Numbered from the stretch's first letter, positions 16,764-27,992 are shown. The stretch: DNA of 64,000 nt from an uncultured Dorea sp. (GCA_910580235.1 CAJTVU010000001.1:248001-312000), one strand, 5' to 3'. Program-made: numbers and translations. Notes: a model not told the origin generated them from the letters alone.

Positions 16764-19694
16764 TTATCTCGGGATCTCGACCATCTTAAACGCCTCGACA
16801 AGATCGCCTTCCTTTATATCGTTAAAGTTAGCGAACACAAATCCACACTCATACCCTGCTCTTACTTCTTTCACATCGTCCTTGAACCGTTTCAGCGATG
16901 CAAGAGGCCCCTCGAAGATCACGATGCCGTCTCTTGTAAGGCGCACAGAACAATCTCTCTCGAATACGCCGTCCTGCACATAAGATCCCGCGATCGTTCC
17001 TACGCCCGACGCTTTGAACGTCTGGCGCACTTCCGCATGGCCAAGCACCTTCTCCTCGAAGACCGGATCAAGCATGCCCTTCATAGCCGCTTCCACATCC
17101 TCGATGGCATTGTAGATGACGCGGTACAGCCGCACATCCACGCCCTCACGGTCCGCCGTCTCCTTGGCAGTCACATCCGGGCGCACGTTAAAGCCAATGA
17201 TAATCGCGTTGGATGCGGATGCAAGCGTCACGTCAGACTCATTGATCGCGCCTACGCCGCCGTGGATGATCTTCACGACAACTTCATCATTTGACAGCTT
17301 CAGAAGGCTCTGCTTGATCGCTTCCACAGAACCTTGCACATCTGCTTTTACAACGATGCCCAGCTCTTTTAAGCTTCCTTCCTGGATCTGCGTGAACAAG
17401 TCGTCCAGAGACAGCTTTGTCTTAGTATCTTCCAAAAGCTTCACTTTATTCTGTGCAATGAATGTCTCCGCGAAGCTTCTGGCCTCCTTATCGTTGGCGC
17501 AGCCTACGAATACTTCCCCGGCGTTGGGGACATCGTTCAGGCCAAGGATCTCCACCGGCATGGACGGGCCGGCCTCTTTTACACGCCTTCCTTTATCGTC
17601 CATCATAGCCCGCACTTTACCGTGAGCAGAGCCCGCCGCAATAGAATCTCCTACACGCAGCGTTCCTTTCTGCACAAGCACTGTCGCCACAGATCCTCTT
17701 CCTTTGTCAAGCTCTGCCTCAAGCACAAGCCCTCTTGCACGGCGGTTCGGGTTTGCTTTCAGCTCCATGACTTCCGCCGTCAGAAGGAGCATCTCCATCA
17801 GCTCTTCCAGGCCTTCCCCTGTCTTTGCAGATACTGGGACGAAGATCGTGCTCCCTCCCCAATCTTCCGCGATCAGCTCATATTCTGTGAGCTCCTGCTT
17901 CACGCGCTCAATATTGGCGCTTGGCTTATCTATCTTATTCACTGCCACTACGATCTCAATGCCCGCCGCTTTCGCATGGTTGATCGCCTCCACTGTCTGC
18001 GGCATCACGCCGTCGTCGGCGGCGACGACGAGGATCGCGATATCCGTAGAGCTCGCCCCCCGCATACGCATAGCCGTGAACGCCTCATGCCCCGGAGTAT
18101 CAAGGAATGTAATCTTCTCCCCGTTCACTTCCACTACAGAAGCGCCGATATGCTGGGTAATCCCTCCTGCCTCGCGCCCGATGACGTTCGTATTGCGGAT
18201 GGCGTCAAGAAGAGAAGTCTTTCCATGGTCGACATGCCCCATGACGCATACTACCGGCGGACGCTTCTTCATCTTGCTCTCGTCCTCTTCCTCTTCTCTT
18301 AAGAGCTCCTCGATCACATCTACGACTTCTTCTTTCTCACAGAGGATCTCGAACTCCAAAGCGATCTCTTCTGCCGTCTCATAGTCGATCTCCTGATTAA
18401 CTGTCACGATCTTTCCCTGCATAAAGAGCTTCTTTACTATGACGGACGGCACGACCTTCATCTTATCCGCCAGCTCCTGGATCGTCAGAGCCTCCGGGAT
18501 TATAATGGATTTGATCTTCTCCTCCTGCTTCTGCTCTTTCGGCTGCGGCCTCTCCAGCTGATGCTTCTGGTCGGTCTTTCCTTTCTTGCCTTTGCCCATT
18601 CCGTCCTCATCCCGGCGGAAATCTTTCTTCTTATAATCGTCTTTCCCTTTTCCTTTGCTTCGCTGCGGCTTCTGTCCGTCTGTAATAGGAGCCGGTATGG
18701 AGGAGCGCTTATCCTGACGATCTCCCGCCGGCCTCGGCCCGCGGCCCTGATTCCTGTCTCCCTGGGGGAAACGGCCTCCATCTCTTCTGTCTCCCTGGGG
18801 ACGGCCGCCATCCCTTCTCTCCCTGTCTCCAAAGGACGGACGGTCTCCGCCTCTTCTCTCTCCCTGGAAGCGGCCTCCGTCTCTTCTCTCCCCTTGCGGA
18901 TGTCCGCCGTCTCTTCTGTCTCCCTGGGGACGGTCTCCGCCTCTTCTCTCTCCCTGGAAGCGGCCTCCGTCTCTTCTGTCTCCCTGCAGGCGGTCTCCTC
19001 CGCCTCTCCTCTCGCCGCGGAAACGGCCTCCGTCCCGCCTCTCGCCTCTGTCTGCGCGGGGCCCCTGCCCCTGCTCTCTTCTCTCTCCCTGCTGTGGGCG
19101 CCCTTCATTTCTGACAGTCTGGCGCGGCTGTACGGCATCTCTGCCTGAAGCCTCGTTCTTCTCTGTTTGTTCTTTCATAGCCTGCGCTTTCATCTCCCGG
19201 TCTTTTATTTCCTGTGCCTTCAGCTCCTGCGCTCTGGCGGCGGCCGCCCGTACTCTGGCTTCCTGCTCCCGGGCTGCCTGTGCAGCTGCCGCCGCCCTTG
19301 ACGGACGGCCGTTATTTACCTGCATCGGCCTCCCCATCTGCTGGGACGGCTTACCGCCTCCCTGTCCGGACGGCCGCCTTCCCTGCCCCGTCTTCACGCC
19401 GCTCTGGGTATTCTGCGGTCGGAATACATGCACGATATTCTTCTTCTTTGGAGCCTCTCCCTTTTGCGCCTCCGCTCTGGGAGCCCCGGCCTTCGCATCC
19501 TCCCCTCTTGCGTCCGGCGCTCCTTTTGCAGCCGCTTTCGGAAGAAAGGCTTTTCTCGCCATCTCCGCCTCTGTATCTTCCACCGAGCTCATGTGGCTCT
19601 TTACATCTATCTCTTTCTCCTTGAAGAACTCCACCAGCTCTTTGCTCGGCTTCTCCAGCTCTTTTGCAAGCTCATATACTTTAATCTTTGACAT
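16764..19694 (-). CDS. infB: Translation initiation factor IF-2
   Basis: A 976-residue GTPase that brings initiator fMet-tRNA to the 30S subunit. The N-terminal IF2_N domain ([21 protein letters not shown]) is followed by a long low-complexity region. Around residues 205-340 this is a run of Arg/Asp/Gly-rich repeats such as [15 protein letters not shown]. The G domain follows with [15 protein letters not shown] (G1), DTPGHEAF (G3) and NKIDKP (G4), then domains II to IV. The ATG at 19694 follows GAGGAGGTAGTGTGT. It sits 14 nt after ylxQ. The RGG-like tract makes it longer than B. subtilis IF-2 (716 residues). Confidence 0.97.
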   Translation of the reverse strand: MSKIKVYELAKELEKPSKELVEFFKEKEIDVKSHMSSVEDTEAEMARKAFLPKAAAKGAPDARGEDAKAGAPRAEAQKGEAPKKKNIVHVFRPQNTQSGVKTGQGRRPSGQGGGKPSQQMGRPMQVNNGRPSRAAAAAQAAREQEARVRAAAARAQELKAQEIKDREMKAQAMKEQTEKNEASGRDAVQPRQTVRNEGRPQQGERREQGQGPRADRGERRDGGRFRGERRGGGDRLQGDRRDGGRFQGERRGGDRPQGDRRDGGHPQGERRDGGRFQGERRGGDRPSFGDRERRDGGRPQGDRRDGGRFPQGDRNQGRGPRPAGDRQDKRSSIPAPITDGQKPQRSKGKGKDDYKKKDFRRDEDGMGKGKKGKTDQKHQLERPQPKEQKQEEKIKSIIIPEALTIQELADKMKVVPSVIVKKLFMQGKIVTVNQEIDYETAEEIALEFEILCEKEEVVDVIEELLREEEEDESKMKKRPPVVCVMGHVDHGKTSLLDAIRNTNVIGREAGGITQHIGASVVEVNGEKITFLDTPGHEAFTAMRMRGASSTDIAILVVAADDGVMPQTVEAINHAKAAGIEIVVAVNKIDKPSANIERVKQELTEYELIAEDWGGSTIFVPVSAKTGEGLEELMEMLLLTAEVMELKANPNRRARGLVLEAELDKGRGSVATVLVQKGTLRVGDSIAAGSAHGKVRAMMDDKGRRVKEAGPSMPVEILGLNDVPNAGEVFVGCANDKEARSFAETFIAQNKVKLLEDTKTKLSLDDLFTQIQEGSLKELGIVVKADVQGSVEAIKQSLLKLSNDEVVVKIIHGGVGAINESDVTLASASNAIIIGFNVRPDVTAKETADREGVDVRLYRVIYNAIEDVEAAMKGMLDPVFEEKVLGHAEVRQTFKASGVGTIAGSYVQDGVFERDCSVRLTRDGIVIFEGPLASLKRFKDDVKEVRAGYECGFVFANFNDIKEGDLVEAFKMVEIPR

Positions 19695-19708
19695 ACACAC
19701 TACCTCCT

Positions 19709-20032
19709 CTATGCAATCGTATTACTCTCTGTTTCCATATGCTTCCTGATGCTCTTTGCAAATCCTTCGTCCAACACGGCCAAGGATGCGCGGAATTTCT
19801 TTCCCATTGCATGCCCCAAGGTATCTTTATCCTCATAAAAATAAATTGGCACTTTATAGAAGCCACACATATTCCTGAATTTCTTCTTCGTATTATCAGA
19901 CGCGTCTCCTGCTACGATCACAAGCGCGGCCCTGCCCGCTTTCACTTCGCGCTCTGTACAGAACTCTCCGCTTGCCACCTTGCCCGCCTTCGTCGCCAGG
20001 CTTAAAAGCCCTATGATCTTCTTTTGGCTCAA
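19709..20032 (-). CDS. ylxQ: L7Ae-family RNA-binding protein YlxQ
   Basis: A 107-residue protein of the L7Ae/L30e/Gadd45 fold, which binds kink-turn RNA. Typical segments are [19 protein letters not shown] and [18 protein letters not shown]. The start is a TTG at 20032 overlapping the ylxR stop (TTGA) and preceded by AAGGAGATGGAG. It lies between ylxR and infB, the standard position. Confidence 0.92.
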   Translation of the reverse strand: MSQKKIIGLLSLATKAGKVASGEFCTEREVKAGRAALVIVAGDASDNTKKKFRNMCGFYKVPIYFYEDKDTLGHAMGKKFRASLAVLDEGFAKSIRKHMETESNTIA

Positions 20033-20298
20033 AGCTTCTCCATCTCCTTTTCCAGTGCCTCGTATACCTCTGCCGGAATGGCCTGTTTAAAAGAACGCTC
20101 CAGCCCTTTATTCTTCACTGCCTTCTTCAGACATTCCAGATCCGGGCATATATAGGCTCCCCGTCCGTTCTTCTTTCCTGTCGCGTCAAGGAGGAGCTCC
20201 TGCTCATTTGTGCGTATGACACGTATCATCTCTTTCTTGCTCTTCATTTCCTGACAGCCTACGCATTGGCGCATAGGCACTTTTCTATTCCCGCCCAA
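20029..20298 (-). CDS. ylxR: YlxR / RnpM family protein
   Basis: An 89-residue protein of the DUF448 family. It has the RQCVGCQEMKSKKEMIRVIR signature and the GRGAYICPDLECLKKAVK segment. The B. subtilis homologue (RnpM) binds RNase P RNA and modulates its activity. The start is a TTG at 20298 (TTG GGC GGG) 5 nt after AGGTG. An internal ATG nine codons later is a less likely start. Confidence 0.92.
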   Translation of the reverse strand: MGGNRKVPMRQCVGCQEMKSKKEMIRVIRTNEQELLLDATGKKNGRGAYICPDLECLKKAVKNKGLERSFKQAIPAEVYEALEKEMEKL

Positions 20299-20306
20299 TG
20301 GATCAC

Positions 20307-21470
20307 CTATTCCTCTGCTTCCTCAAATACAATCTCATCTGCGCCTGTGTACTCCTCTTCATATCCGTCCTCATACATCTCCTGTTCGTACACGCCCTCG
20401 CTAAGCTCCATATAGTTTTCAGGAAGCTCTCCTGATTCAATGGCCTGGGTCTCGCTCTTAATATCGATCTTATATCCGGTCAGCCTTGCCGCAAGCCTTG
20501 CATTCTGCCCCTCTTTGCCGATCGCCAGGGACAGCTGGTAATCCGGGACGATAACGCTCGCCGCTTTCTCGTCCGGGTCGGCCATAACAGAAATGACCTT
20601 CGCCGGGCTTAGCGCATTCTCGATTAAGATAGCTGGATTGTCGCTCCAGTTGATGATATCGATCTTCTCTCCCCGAAGCTCGTTCACGATGGCGTTCACA
20701 CGTGCGCCGTTCATCCCGACACAAGCTCCTACCGGGTCTACGTCCGGATCGTTGGACCAGACGGATATCTTCGTCCTGCTTCCGGCCTCTCTTGCAATGC
20801 CTTTAATCTCAACTACGCCTTCTCTTACCTCTGTCACCTCTGATTCGAACAGGCGCTTCACAAGCTCCGGATGGGTACGGGACACTAAGATCTTAGGCCC
20901 TTTCGTCGTATTCTTTACTTCCACTACATACAGCTTGATACGCTCTGTCGGCTTGAATGATTCGCTCTTCACCTGCTCATTCTCTGTCAGCATAGCGTCC
21001 GCCTTGCCCAGATTAATGCTGATGTTCCTTCCCACATATCTCTGGACGACGCCGGTCACGATATCTTTCTCTTTCTCAAAATACTGATCATATACGACTT
21101 TGCGCTCTTCTTCACGGATCTTCTGCAAGATCAGGTTCTTTGCGTTCTGCGTGGCGATGCGCCCGAATGACTTCGATTCGATCGGGATCTGCACGATATC
21201 TCCAACGTCATACTTGCCGTCGATGTTCCGGGCGTCCTCAAGGCTTATCTGCTCTATATCATCTTCCACGTCCTCCACGACTTCCTTCTCTGCATACAGC
21301 TGATAATCACAGGTCTCCCTGTCCATGATGACTTTCACATTATCTGCTTTGCCGAAATGATTCTTGCAGGCATTTAACAGAGAATTCTCTATCGCATCCA
21401 GGAGAGTCTCTTTGCTTATGTCCTTCTCCTTCTCCAATACATTCAACGCTTCTAATAATTCTGTGTTCAT
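20307..21470 (-). CDS. nusA: Transcription termination/antitermination factor NusA
   Basis: A 387-residue protein with the NusA N-terminal RNA polymerase-binding domain (about 1-125), an S1 domain (about 130-200; [20 protein letters not shown]) and two KH domains (about 230-345; [18 protein letters not shown] and [17 protein letters not shown]). It has the short Gram-positive form without the C-terminal acidic repeats of E. coli, but ends in an acidic Glu/Tyr-rich tail. It lies 18 nt after rimP. Confidence 0.96.
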   Translation of the reverse strand: MNTELLEALNVLEKEKDISKETLLDAIENSLLNACKNHFGKADNVKVIMDRETCDYQLYAEKEVVEDVEDDIEQISLEDARNIDGKYDVGDIVQIPIESKSFGRIATQNAKNLILQKIREEERKVVYDQYFEKEKDIVTGVVQRYVGRNISINLGKADAMLTENEQVKSESFKPTERIKLYVVEVKNTTKGPKILVSRTHPELVKRLFESEVTEVREGVVEIKGIAREAGSRTKISVWSNDPDVDPVGACVGMNGARVNAIVNELRGEKIDIINWSDNPAILIENALSPAKVISVMADPDEKAASVIVPDYQLSLAIGKEGQNARLAARLTGYKIDIKSETQAIESGELPENYMELSEGVYEQEMYEDGYEEEYTGADEIVFEEAEE

Positions 21471-21488
21471 TCTTATCTTCCTCCTGTT

Positions 21489-21956
21489 TTAAAAGTCGAA
21501 CGCCAGGCGAACAAGCGCAATATCGCCTTTTTCAAATGTTTTCTTAGCTCCGTCCGCAAGGATGATCGTCACTCCCTCTTCATCGTAAGTCTCCAGTATT
21601 CCGGTAAACTCCTTGCTCTTATCTATCATACGGTAAGTCCTGACCTCCACTTCCCTGCCAAGGCTCCGTCTGAAATCTTTCTCCTTTTTAAGCGGCCTCC
21701 CAAGCCCGGGAGAGCTTACTTCCATAATGTAAGAATCCGCAATGAAATCCTTCTCGTCCAGCATATCGGACAGGCGCCTGCTCACTTTCTCGCAATCGTC
21801 GATACTGATGCCGCCCGGCTTATCGATATAGCTCCTGAGATACCATGTGCCGCCCTCTTTGACATACTCCACATCCACCAGCTCAAAACCATACTCTTCC
21901 ACGACAGGCAGAAGGATCTCTTCCGTCTTCTGCTCATAAATCTCTCTCTTTGACAA
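21489..21956 (-). CDS. rimP: Ribosome maturation factor RimP
   Basis: A 155-residue 30S assembly factor. Family segments are GFELVDVEYVKEGGTWYLR, the YIDKPGGISIDDCEKVSR loop and VSSPGLGRPLKKEKDFRRS (given in parts). The start is a TTG at 21956, preceded by AAAGGAAG. It is the first gene of the operon, with a clear promoter at 22039-22067 and a hairpin in the leader. Confidence 0.95.
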   Translation of the reverse strand: MSKREIYEQKTEEILLPVVEEYGFELVDVEYVKEGGTWYLRSYIDKPGGISIDDCEKVSRRLSDMLDEKDFIADSYIMEVSSPGLGRPLKKEKDFRRSLGREVEVRTYRMIDKSKEFTGILETYDEEGVTIILADGAKKTFEKGDIALVRLAFDF

Positions 21957-21985
21957 TGTAAGACTTCCTTTCTCATTCCAACAAA

Positions 21986-22011
21986 GAAGAGTGAACTTCC
22001 GTCCACTCTTC
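21986..22011 (-). promoter_or_regulatory. Hairpin in the rimP leader
   Basis: GAAGAGTG and CACTCTTC form an 8-bp stem with a 10-nt loop about 30 nt upstream of the rimP start. No T-run follows it on the minus strand, so it is more likely a leader structure than a terminator. No known riboswitch class is recognised. Confidence 0.45.
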
Positions 22012-22038
22012 TGTCAGGCTTCTATGTAACTGTAATAC

Positions 22039-22067
22039 ATTATAGCACTCTTCCCGGAGAAAAGCAA
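22039..22067 (-). promoter_or_regulatory. SigA-type promoter of the rimP-nusA-infB operon
   Basis: On the minus strand TTGCTT (22062-22067), a 17-bp spacer and TATAAT (22039-22044). The leader to the rimP start is about 75 nt. Gaps downstream through the Na/Pi symporter are all 32 nt or less, so one transcript is likely. Confidence 0.85.
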
Positions 22068-22090
22068 GAGATTTTTCCAAAGCCCCTATC

Positions 22091-22387
22091 CTAATACCTC
22101 CATGAAGTCCCCGTTCCGCTCTCAATATCTTCGATGTTGCCGAAGCCGCTGATCTCAATATCGTACCATTGATCTCCGTTCTGTATGATATAACCATACT
22201 CTTTCCACAGGCCTTCGCTGCTTATCTCCCGCTCAACGATCTCGCCGCCGCCGGTATACTCAAGAGCGATCTGCTCCGCCTCTGCCGCATCGATACGCAG
22301 GAGCAGTATCGCTGCAATTATTACGATTACTAACGCTACGATGGCTCCTGCTACAATTGCTACTATTTTCTTTACTGATTTGCTCAT
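22091..22387 (-). CDS. Small membrane-anchored PepSY-like protein
   Basis: A 98-residue protein. One membrane segment (about 8-30, VAIVAGAIVALVIVIIAAILLL) is followed by a short extracytoplasmic domain, starting DAAEAEQIALEYTGGGEIVE and containing WYDIEISG, which resembles a PepSY domain. PepSY domains are often found on regulators or inhibitors of secreted proteases, but no partner is adjacent here. The ATG at 22387 follows GTGAGGAAAATAAA. The gene stands alone between the rimP promoter and gatB. Confidence 0.65.
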   Translation of the reverse strand: MSKSVKKIVAIVAGAIVALVIVIIAAILLLRIDAAEAEQIALEYTGGGEIVEREISSEGLWKEYGYIIQNGDQWYDIEISGFGNIEDIESGTGTSWRY

Positions 22388-22475
22388 TTTATTTTCCTCA
22401 CTTTCTTTCGTTGCTGATGCAAGCATAAGCTGCGAACATTAAAGTCAGATTAAAAAATGTTCAAAAATGGAAATT

Positions 22476-23918
22476 TTATTTTTTCAGCTCTTTCTCCATA
22501 GCTTCCCTGACCGCCACAGGGTGGAACTTCCCGCTTCCTCTCCGCATGACCTGCCCGACCAGGAACCCGATCGCTTTCTCTTTGCCGCCTTTGTATTCTC
22601 CGACCGCCTTATCATTCGACAAGATCACTTCTCTGACCGCTTCCAGAAGGCCTTCGCTGTCGCCGGTAATGAACAGGCCATGCTCCTGCACATATTGTGC
22701 AACATCAAAAGATCCATCCGTCTGAATCATTTCGGACAGGACATCTATCCCATCTTTACGGTTCACTTTCCCTTCTTCCACATAATTTATCAGCTTTGCC
22801 AGCTCACAGGGAGATATAGCGATCCCTTCAAAATCTTTGCCCAGATCCTTCATGGCCCTGGCCAGCTGCACGATGAGCCAATTTGCCGCAGCCTTGGGAG
22901 GGGCGCCCCTGTCCACGGCCTCTTCATACAGATCCGCCTGCTTCCTATCTGCCGTCAGAAGCCCCGCGTCATAGTCCGACAGGCTGTACTGGCGCATGAA
23001 GCGCTCTCTCTTCTCCTCCATAAATTCGGGAAGCGAATCCCTGACAGCGGCAATATATTCTTTCTCCACAAAAATAACAGGGATGTCCGGCTCCGGGAAA
23101 TATCTGTAATCCTGTGCATTCTCTTTGCTCCTCATGGCGTAGCTGGAACGCTTATCGTCGTCCCATCGGCGCGTCTCCTGTGTTACACATCCGCCTCGAA
23201 GGAGCAGGCCTATCTGTCGGTCCGCTTCATCTGCGATGGCCCTCTCTATCGCTTTGATGGAATTTATATTCTTCATCTCCGTCCTTGTGCCCAGAGCCTT
23301 TTCTCCCGCCCTTCTCACTGAGAGGTTCACGTCGGCCCTCATAGAGCCTTCCTGCATCTTACAGTCGGAGATCCCCATGTAAGTAAAAAGCGACCGGATC
23401 TTCTCCAGATACGCGGAAACTTCTTCGGCGCTCCCAAAATCAGGCTCTGAGACGATCTCCAGAAGCGGGACCCCGCAGCGATTGTAATCTGGATAAGTCT
23501 CATTGCCATACTCTGAATGGATCAGCTTTCCGGCATCTTCTTCCATATGCATCTCATGGATCCTGATCCGTTTCTCCCTGCCTCCCACATGGACGTCCAC
23601 ATAGCCGTCGTGGGCGATAGGCCGGTACAGCTGGGAGATCTGATAAGCCTTCGGAAGATCTGGATAAAAATAATTCTTCCTGTCAAACCTCGTTTCATTT
23701 TCTATTGTACAGTTCAGCGCAAGGCCGGCCATAACGGCATAAGCAAGCACTTGTCTGTTAAGTACCGGCAAAGTCCCCGGCATCCCCATGCATACCGGAC
23801 AGCAGTGGGTATTGGGAGCGCCGCCGAACTCTGTCGTGCAAGCGCAGAAGATCTTAGATTTTGTTGCTAATTCGACATGGACTTCCAGGCCGATCACTAC
23901 TTCCCATTCTGTATTCAT
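22476..23918 (-). CDS. gatB: Asp-tRNA(Asn)/Glu-tRNA(Gln) amidotransferase subunit B
   Basis: A 480-residue subunit that binds and phosphorylates the misacylated Glu- or Asp-tRNA before amidation. It has WEVVIGLEVHVELATKSKIF, CPVCMGMPGTLPVLN and RKNYFYPDLPKAYQISQ at the N-terminus, and a helical YqeY-like tail ending in VMRRGSGKFHPVAVRE. Zinc-site cysteines appear as FCACTTEF and HCCPVC. It overlaps gatA by 4 nt. Confidence 0.96.
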   Translation of the reverse strand: MNTEWEVVIGLEVHVELATKSKIFCACTTEFGGAPNTHCCPVCMGMPGTLPVLNRQVLAYAVMAGLALNCTIENETRFDRKNYFYPDLPKAYQISQLYRPIAHDGYVDVHVGGREKRIRIHEMHMEEDAGKLIHSEYGNETYPDYNRCGVPLLEIVSEPDFGSAEEVSAYLEKIRSLFTYMGISDCKMQEGSMRADVNLSVRRAGEKALGTRTEMKNINSIKAIERAIADEADRQIGLLLRGGCVTQETRRWDDDKRSSYAMRSKENAQDYRYFPEPDIPVIFVEKEYIAAVRDSLPEFMEEKRERFMRQYSLSDYDAGLLTADRKQADLYEEAVDRGAPPKAAANWLIVQLARAMKDLGKDFEGIAISPCELAKLINYVEEGKVNRKDGIDVLSEMIQTDGSFDVAQYVQEHGLFITGDSEGLLEAVREVILSNDKAVGEYKGGKEKAIGFLVGQVMRRGSGKFHPVAVREAMEKELKK

Positions 23919-25384
23919 TGTACCCCTCCCGGTCTCTGTTCATGATAGTCGGTGGCCATCTGGAATGCATGGCCGATATTTAAGACAGCCTTATCTGCTC
24001 CGGCCGCCCCGATGATCTGCGCGCCTATCGGCAAGCCGGCCTCATCAAATCCGCAGGGCACAGACAGGCCCGGCAGGCCGGCAAGATTTACAGATACAGT
24101 AAAGATATCGGACAGATACATTTTCATGCTGTCTGTTAGAAAGCTCCCTGCCTTTGGAGCCGTCATAGGAGCTGTCGGGCAGACGATCGCATCACACTCG
24201 GAAAAAGCCCTTTCAAAGCCTTCCACGATCAGCCGCCTCATTTTCAATGCTTTATTATAATAAGCGTCGTAATAGCCGGAGGACAGGACGAACGTCCCAA
24301 GGAGGATCCTCTTCCTCACTTCAGAGCCAAACCCTTCGCTCCTTGACCGTATCATAAGCTCGTCCACCGTGGCGCATGCGCCGGCGCGGTACCCGTACTT
24401 GATCCCGTCAAAACGGGAAAGGTTCGACGACGCTTCCGCGGTCGCGATAATATAATAAGTCGGTACTGCATATCGGATAAAAGGCAGGCGGATCGGATCG
24501 ATCCTCGCCCCCATCCCCTCAAGCGTCTTTACCATCTTTTCAACATTTTCTTTCACCGCCTTGTCGACGCCGTCGTCAAAGCACTCTTCCGGCAGCCCGA
24601 TGACTGTGCCTTTTATGTCTCCTGTCAGGGAATCGTAGAACGATTCTCCCTGCGTGCAGAACAAGGATGTAGAATCCATCCCATCCTGGCCGGAGATCAC
24701 ATCCATAATAGCGGCGCAGTCGCGCACGTCCCGCGCAATGGGGCCGATCTGGTCAAAGGATGACGCATATGCGATCAGTCCATACCGGGACACGGCCCCA
24801 TAAGTGGGCTTAAATCCCGTCACTCCACAAAAAGAGGCCGGCTGGCGGATGCTGCCGCCGGTATCAGATCCAAGCGCACAGATAGCTTCGCCCGCCGAGA
24901 CTGCGGCCGCCGACCCACCGGAAGATCCGCCGGGGACATGCTCTGTTCCCCATGGGTTTCGGACCATGCCATAGCACGAAGTCTCTGATGTGGAGCCCAT
25001 GGCGAATTCGTCCATATTCGTCTTCCCTGCGGCCACCATACCGGCATGTTTTAATTGCTTTACTACCGTGGCGTCAAAAGGAGGCCGGAAATCTCTTAAC
25101 ATCTTCGAGGCGCATGTCGTCGGCGCCCCCTTCGTACATATATTATCTTTCACGCCGATCGGCACGCCCGTCAGGATAGAAGGCGCCTCCCCGCTGTCGA
25201 TCATTTTCTGGGCTCTGTCCGCGTCAGCCCTCATTTCTTCTATATTAAAATAACTGTAAGCGTTCAGCTCTCTGTCCAGCTCCATATAGCTTTTATATAC
25301 GCCTTCGACCGCTTCCCGGACAGACATCTTCCGGCTTCTTAGCTTCTCCCCCAGCGCGACGGCAGTCACATTCTCTATATTCAT
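23915..25384 (-). CDS. gatA: Asp-tRNA(Asn)/Glu-tRNA(Gln) amidotransferase subunit A
   Basis: A 489-residue amidase-signature enzyme that releases ammonia from glutamine for GatB. The Ser-cisSer-Lys triad is visible as K79 (GVPIGVKDN), S154 (PGGSSGGSA) and S178 (SDTGGSIRQP), the numbering known from S. aureus GatA. It lies 11 nt after gatC and overlaps gatB by 4 nt. Confidence 0.97.
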   Translation of the reverse strand: MNIENVTAVALGEKLRSRKMSVREAVEGVYKSYMELDRELNAYSYFNIEEMRADADRAQKMIDSGEAPSILTGVPIGVKDNICTKGAPTTCASKMLRDFRPPFDATVVKQLKHAGMVAAGKTNMDEFAMGSTSETSCYGMVRNPWGTEHVPGGSSGGSAAAVSAGEAICALGSDTGGSIRQPASFCGVTGFKPTYGAVSRYGLIAYASSFDQIGPIARDVRDCAAIMDVISGQDGMDSTSLFCTQGESFYDSLTGDIKGTVIGLPEECFDDGVDKAVKENVEKMVKTLEGMGARIDPIRLPFIRYAVPTYYIIATAEASSNLSRFDGIKYGYRAGACATVDELMIRSRSEGFGSEVRKRILLGTFVLSSGYYDAYYNKALKMRRLIVEGFERAFSECDAIVCPTAPMTAPKAGSFLTDSMKMYLSDIFTVSVNLAGLPGLSVPCGFDEAGLPIGAQIIGAAGADKAVLNIGHAFQMATDYHEQRPGGVQ

Positions 25385-25395
25385 ATCTCTTCACC

Positions 25396-25680
25396 TCAAT
25401 CTACAGTCTTTGGAACAATCGGCGTCTCCTCCGTATGCTCCGGTACATTTTCAAGTAGATGCCCTCTGTCCATCGACGCCTCTGCCACATCCTGGCGCAT
25501 TACATTGGACAGCCCTTTCGCCGGAACGTCGTCCATGTCCGTATCAATGGAAGCGTTTATCTCGTCCATATAGCTAAGTATCGAGCTGAGCTCCTGGCAG
25601 ACCGGCCCTATCTCGTCTTCCGCGATCTTAAGCCTGGACAGCCCGGCCACATATTCTGCTGTTTCTCTTGTTATAACCAT
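25396..25680 (-). CDS. gatC: Asp-tRNA(Asn)/Glu-tRNA(Gln) amidotransferase subunit C
   Basis: A 94-residue subunit that stabilises the GatA-GatB complex. It begins VITRETAEYVAGLSRLKIAEDE and ends with the RPHLLENVP-like segment (here GHLLENVPEHTEETPIVPK). GGAGGG precedes the ATG. It is the first gat gene, 53 nt downstream of parC. Confidence 0.93.
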   Translation of the reverse strand: MVITRETAEYVAGLSRLKIAEDEIGPVCQELSSILSYMDEINASIDTDMDDVPAKGLSNVMRQDVAEASMDRGHLLENVPEHTEETPIVPKTVD

Positions 25681-25733
25681 TTTTTCCCTCCAATATCCAA
25701 ATTATTCCAAACTGCTCCTTTTGCCCCGGAGGC

Positions 25734-27980
25734 TCACTGCCCTCTGGCTTTCGTCCCCGTGCCGTCCCTCTTTCCGGCTTTCAGGCGGTTCAGCGCCACT
25801 TCTTTTTCATTGCACAGCGCTCTCACCTCTGTACCTTCCTCGAACAGGTAGACGTTCTCCAGCTCATCTTTCTTCTTAAGCCGGATGCCCCGCACTCCGA
25901 TCGCCCCTTTCTTCTTCTCCGGTACTTCTTCCGCCGGGAACTTAAGGAAGTAGCCTTCCATTGTCTGCAGGACGACCTGTCTGTTGTCGTTAATGATCTG
26001 CACGCTTATTACTTCATCGCCGTCCTGCAGCTTCGTAGCGGCGATGGTGCGCTTCGTCACCTGGAATTCGCTCCCTTCCACCTTCTTTATCATTCCCTGC
26101 TTCGTGGCGAACAGGAACTTTGCATATCGCAGCTGCTCTGCATCGCACAAGTACACAATGCTCTCCTGCGCGCTGTCATAATTGCTCACATTATCAATAG
26201 GGACGCCTTTATCGCGGAATTTCCCGAAGGGAAGATCCTGTACTTTGATCTGGTGCATCTTCCCATCCGCCGTAAAGACGCATATACGCCCCGTATTCAT
26301 ACAATTTACAATGTACTTATTCTCCCCGTCGGCCGCTCCTTTATTCCGCTCATAGGCGGCGGGATCTATCGTTTTTGCATAGCCGAAGCGGTCCATAAGG
26401 AACACGACTTCCTGCTCCTCGATCTTTTTCTCCTCATACACGGCCTCCTCCGCATTCTCGATGGCCGTGCGCCGCTTTCTCGCATATTCTTTCTTAAGCC
26501 TCTCGAGATCTTCAATGATTACATCGGACATGGAGCCATAGTTATTAAGGATATCCTCGTATTTCGCGATATTCCTAAGCGTCTCCTCATGCTCTTCCAT
26601 CAGCGCCTCGATCTCAAGGCCGATCAATTTGTAAAGCCTCATCTCCAGAATGGCTGTGGCCTGGCGCTGCGTGAACCGGAGCATAGCCGCCATCTTCCTG
26701 GATATGGATGATTTGAACTTAATATTCTCTGTCACGCCTTTTGTCAGGCACTCTTTTGCGTCCTTCAAAGACTGGCTCCCCCGCAGGATCTCGATGATCA
26801 GGTCGATAACGTCGCATGCCTTTATAAGCCCTTCCTGGATCTCCTTCCTGTCCTGCTCTTTGGCAAGGAGCGTCTTATATTTGCGCGTCGCCAGCTCGAA
26901 CTGGAAATCCACATGATGCTCGATGATCTTCTTAAGCCCCATCGTCTCCGGCCTTCCGTCCGCGACCGCCAGCATATTGACGCCGAACGTATCTTCAAGC
27001 CTCGTCTTCTTATAGAGCATGTTCGTAAGATTCTCCGTGTCCGCGCCTTTTTTAAGATCGATGACGATACGGATGCCCTCTTTGGAAGACTGATTGGAGA
27101 TATCTACAATGTCCGACGTCTTCTTGGATTCTACAAGCGCGCACACATCATTTAAGAACTTCCCAATCCCCGCTCCGATCATCGTATACGGGATCTCAGA
27201 GATGATGAGTCGCTTCTTGCCGCCTTTTATCTCCTCCACTTCCACTTTCCCGCGTACTTTTATCTTCCCTGTCCCCGTCTCATAAATGGAAAAAAGATCG
27301 TCTTTATTGACCACGATGCCCCCCGTAGGGAAATCCGGCCCTTTCACATAGCGCATCAGCTGTTTCGTGCTTATATCGTCATTCTTCATATAAGCTTTCA
27401 CCGCGTCGATGACTTCGCCCAGATTGTGGGGTGGGATGCTCGTAGCCATCCCCACCGCGATGCCTTCCGCTCCGTTCACAAGGAGGTTGGGGACCCGCAC
27501 TGGGAGCACTTCCGGCTCCTTCTCTGTCTCGTCAAAATTGGGCAGGAAATTCACAATATCTTTGTCCAGATCCGCCAGGTATGCTTCTTGCGTAATTTTG
27601 GCAAGACGTGCTTCCGTGTAGCGCATAGCGGCCGCCCCGTCGCCTTCAATGGATCCGAAGTTCCCGTGGCCATCCACCAGGACCATGCCTTTTTTGAACT
27701 CCTGCGCCATAACGACCAGAGCCTCATAGATGGAGCTGTCCCCGTGGGGATGGTATTTGCCCATCGTATCTCCCACGATACGGGCACATTTCCGATACGG
27801 CCTGTCCCAACGTATGCCTAATTCATGCATATCATAGAGGGTCCTCCTCTGCACCGGCTTTAAGCCGTCGCGCACGTCCGGCAGCGCCCTTGCGACGATT
27901 ACGCTCATAGCGTAATCAATATAGGACTTCTTCATCACTTCTGAATATTCAGTTCTGATTATCTGCTGTGATTCCTGCAT
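25734..27980 (-). CDS. parC: Type II DNA topoisomerase subunit A (topoisomerase IV type)
   Basis: A 748-residue breakage-reunion subunit. The catalytic tyrosine is Y121 ([12 protein letters not shown]). The quinolone-determining region reads [13 protein letters not shown], with S82 and E86 unmutated by comparison with sensitive enzymes. The C-terminal beta-pinwheel (about 520-730) lacks a canonical GyrA box (QRRGGRG), although one blade has GVRGIRL as in GyrA. The missing box and the place outside a dnaA-gyrB context favour a topoisomerase IV role in decatenation. It lies 12 nt after the B subunit gene. Confidence 0.85.
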   Translation of the reverse strand: MQESQQIIRTEYSEVMKKSYIDYAMSVIVARALPDVRDGLKPVQRRTLYDMHELGIRWDRPYRKCARIVGDTMGKYHPHGDSSIYEALVVMAQEFKKGMVLVDGHGNFGSIEGDGAAAMRYTEARLAKITQEAYLADLDKDIVNFLPNFDETEKEPEVLPVRVPNLLVNGAEGIAVGMATSIPPHNLGEVIDAVKAYMKNDDISTKQLMRYVKGPDFPTGGIVVNKDDLFSIYETGTGKIKVRGKVEVEEIKGGKKRLIISEIPYTMIGAGIGKFLNDVCALVESKKTSDIVDISNQSSKEGIRIVIDLKKGADTENLTNMLYKKTRLEDTFGVNMLAVADGRPETMGLKKIIEHHVDFQFELATRKYKTLLAKEQDRKEIQEGLIKACDVIDLIIEILRGSQSLKDAKECLTKGVTENIKFKSSISRKMAAMLRFTQRQATAILEMRLYKLIGLEIEALMEEHEETLRNIAKYEDILNNYGSMSDVIIEDLERLKKEYARKRRTAIENAEEAVYEEKKIEEQEVVFLMDRFGYAKTIDPAAYERNKGAADGENKYIVNCMNTGRICVFTADGKMHQIKVQDLPFGKFRDKGVPIDNVSNYDSAQESIVYLCDAEQLRYAKFLFATKQGMIKKVEGSEFQVTKRTIAATKLQDGDEVISVQIINDNRQVVLQTMEGYFLKFPAEEVPEKKKGAIGVRGIRLKKKDELENVYLFEEGTEVRALCNEKEVALNRLKAGKRDGTGTKARGQ

Positions 27981-27992
27981 TTCTTCTTCTCC

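Noticed and set aside
18500..19148. Long Arg/Glu-rich and Ser-rich frames on both strands
   Set aside because: They are alternative readings of the IF-2 repeat tract, which lies in the correct frame of a well recognised gene.
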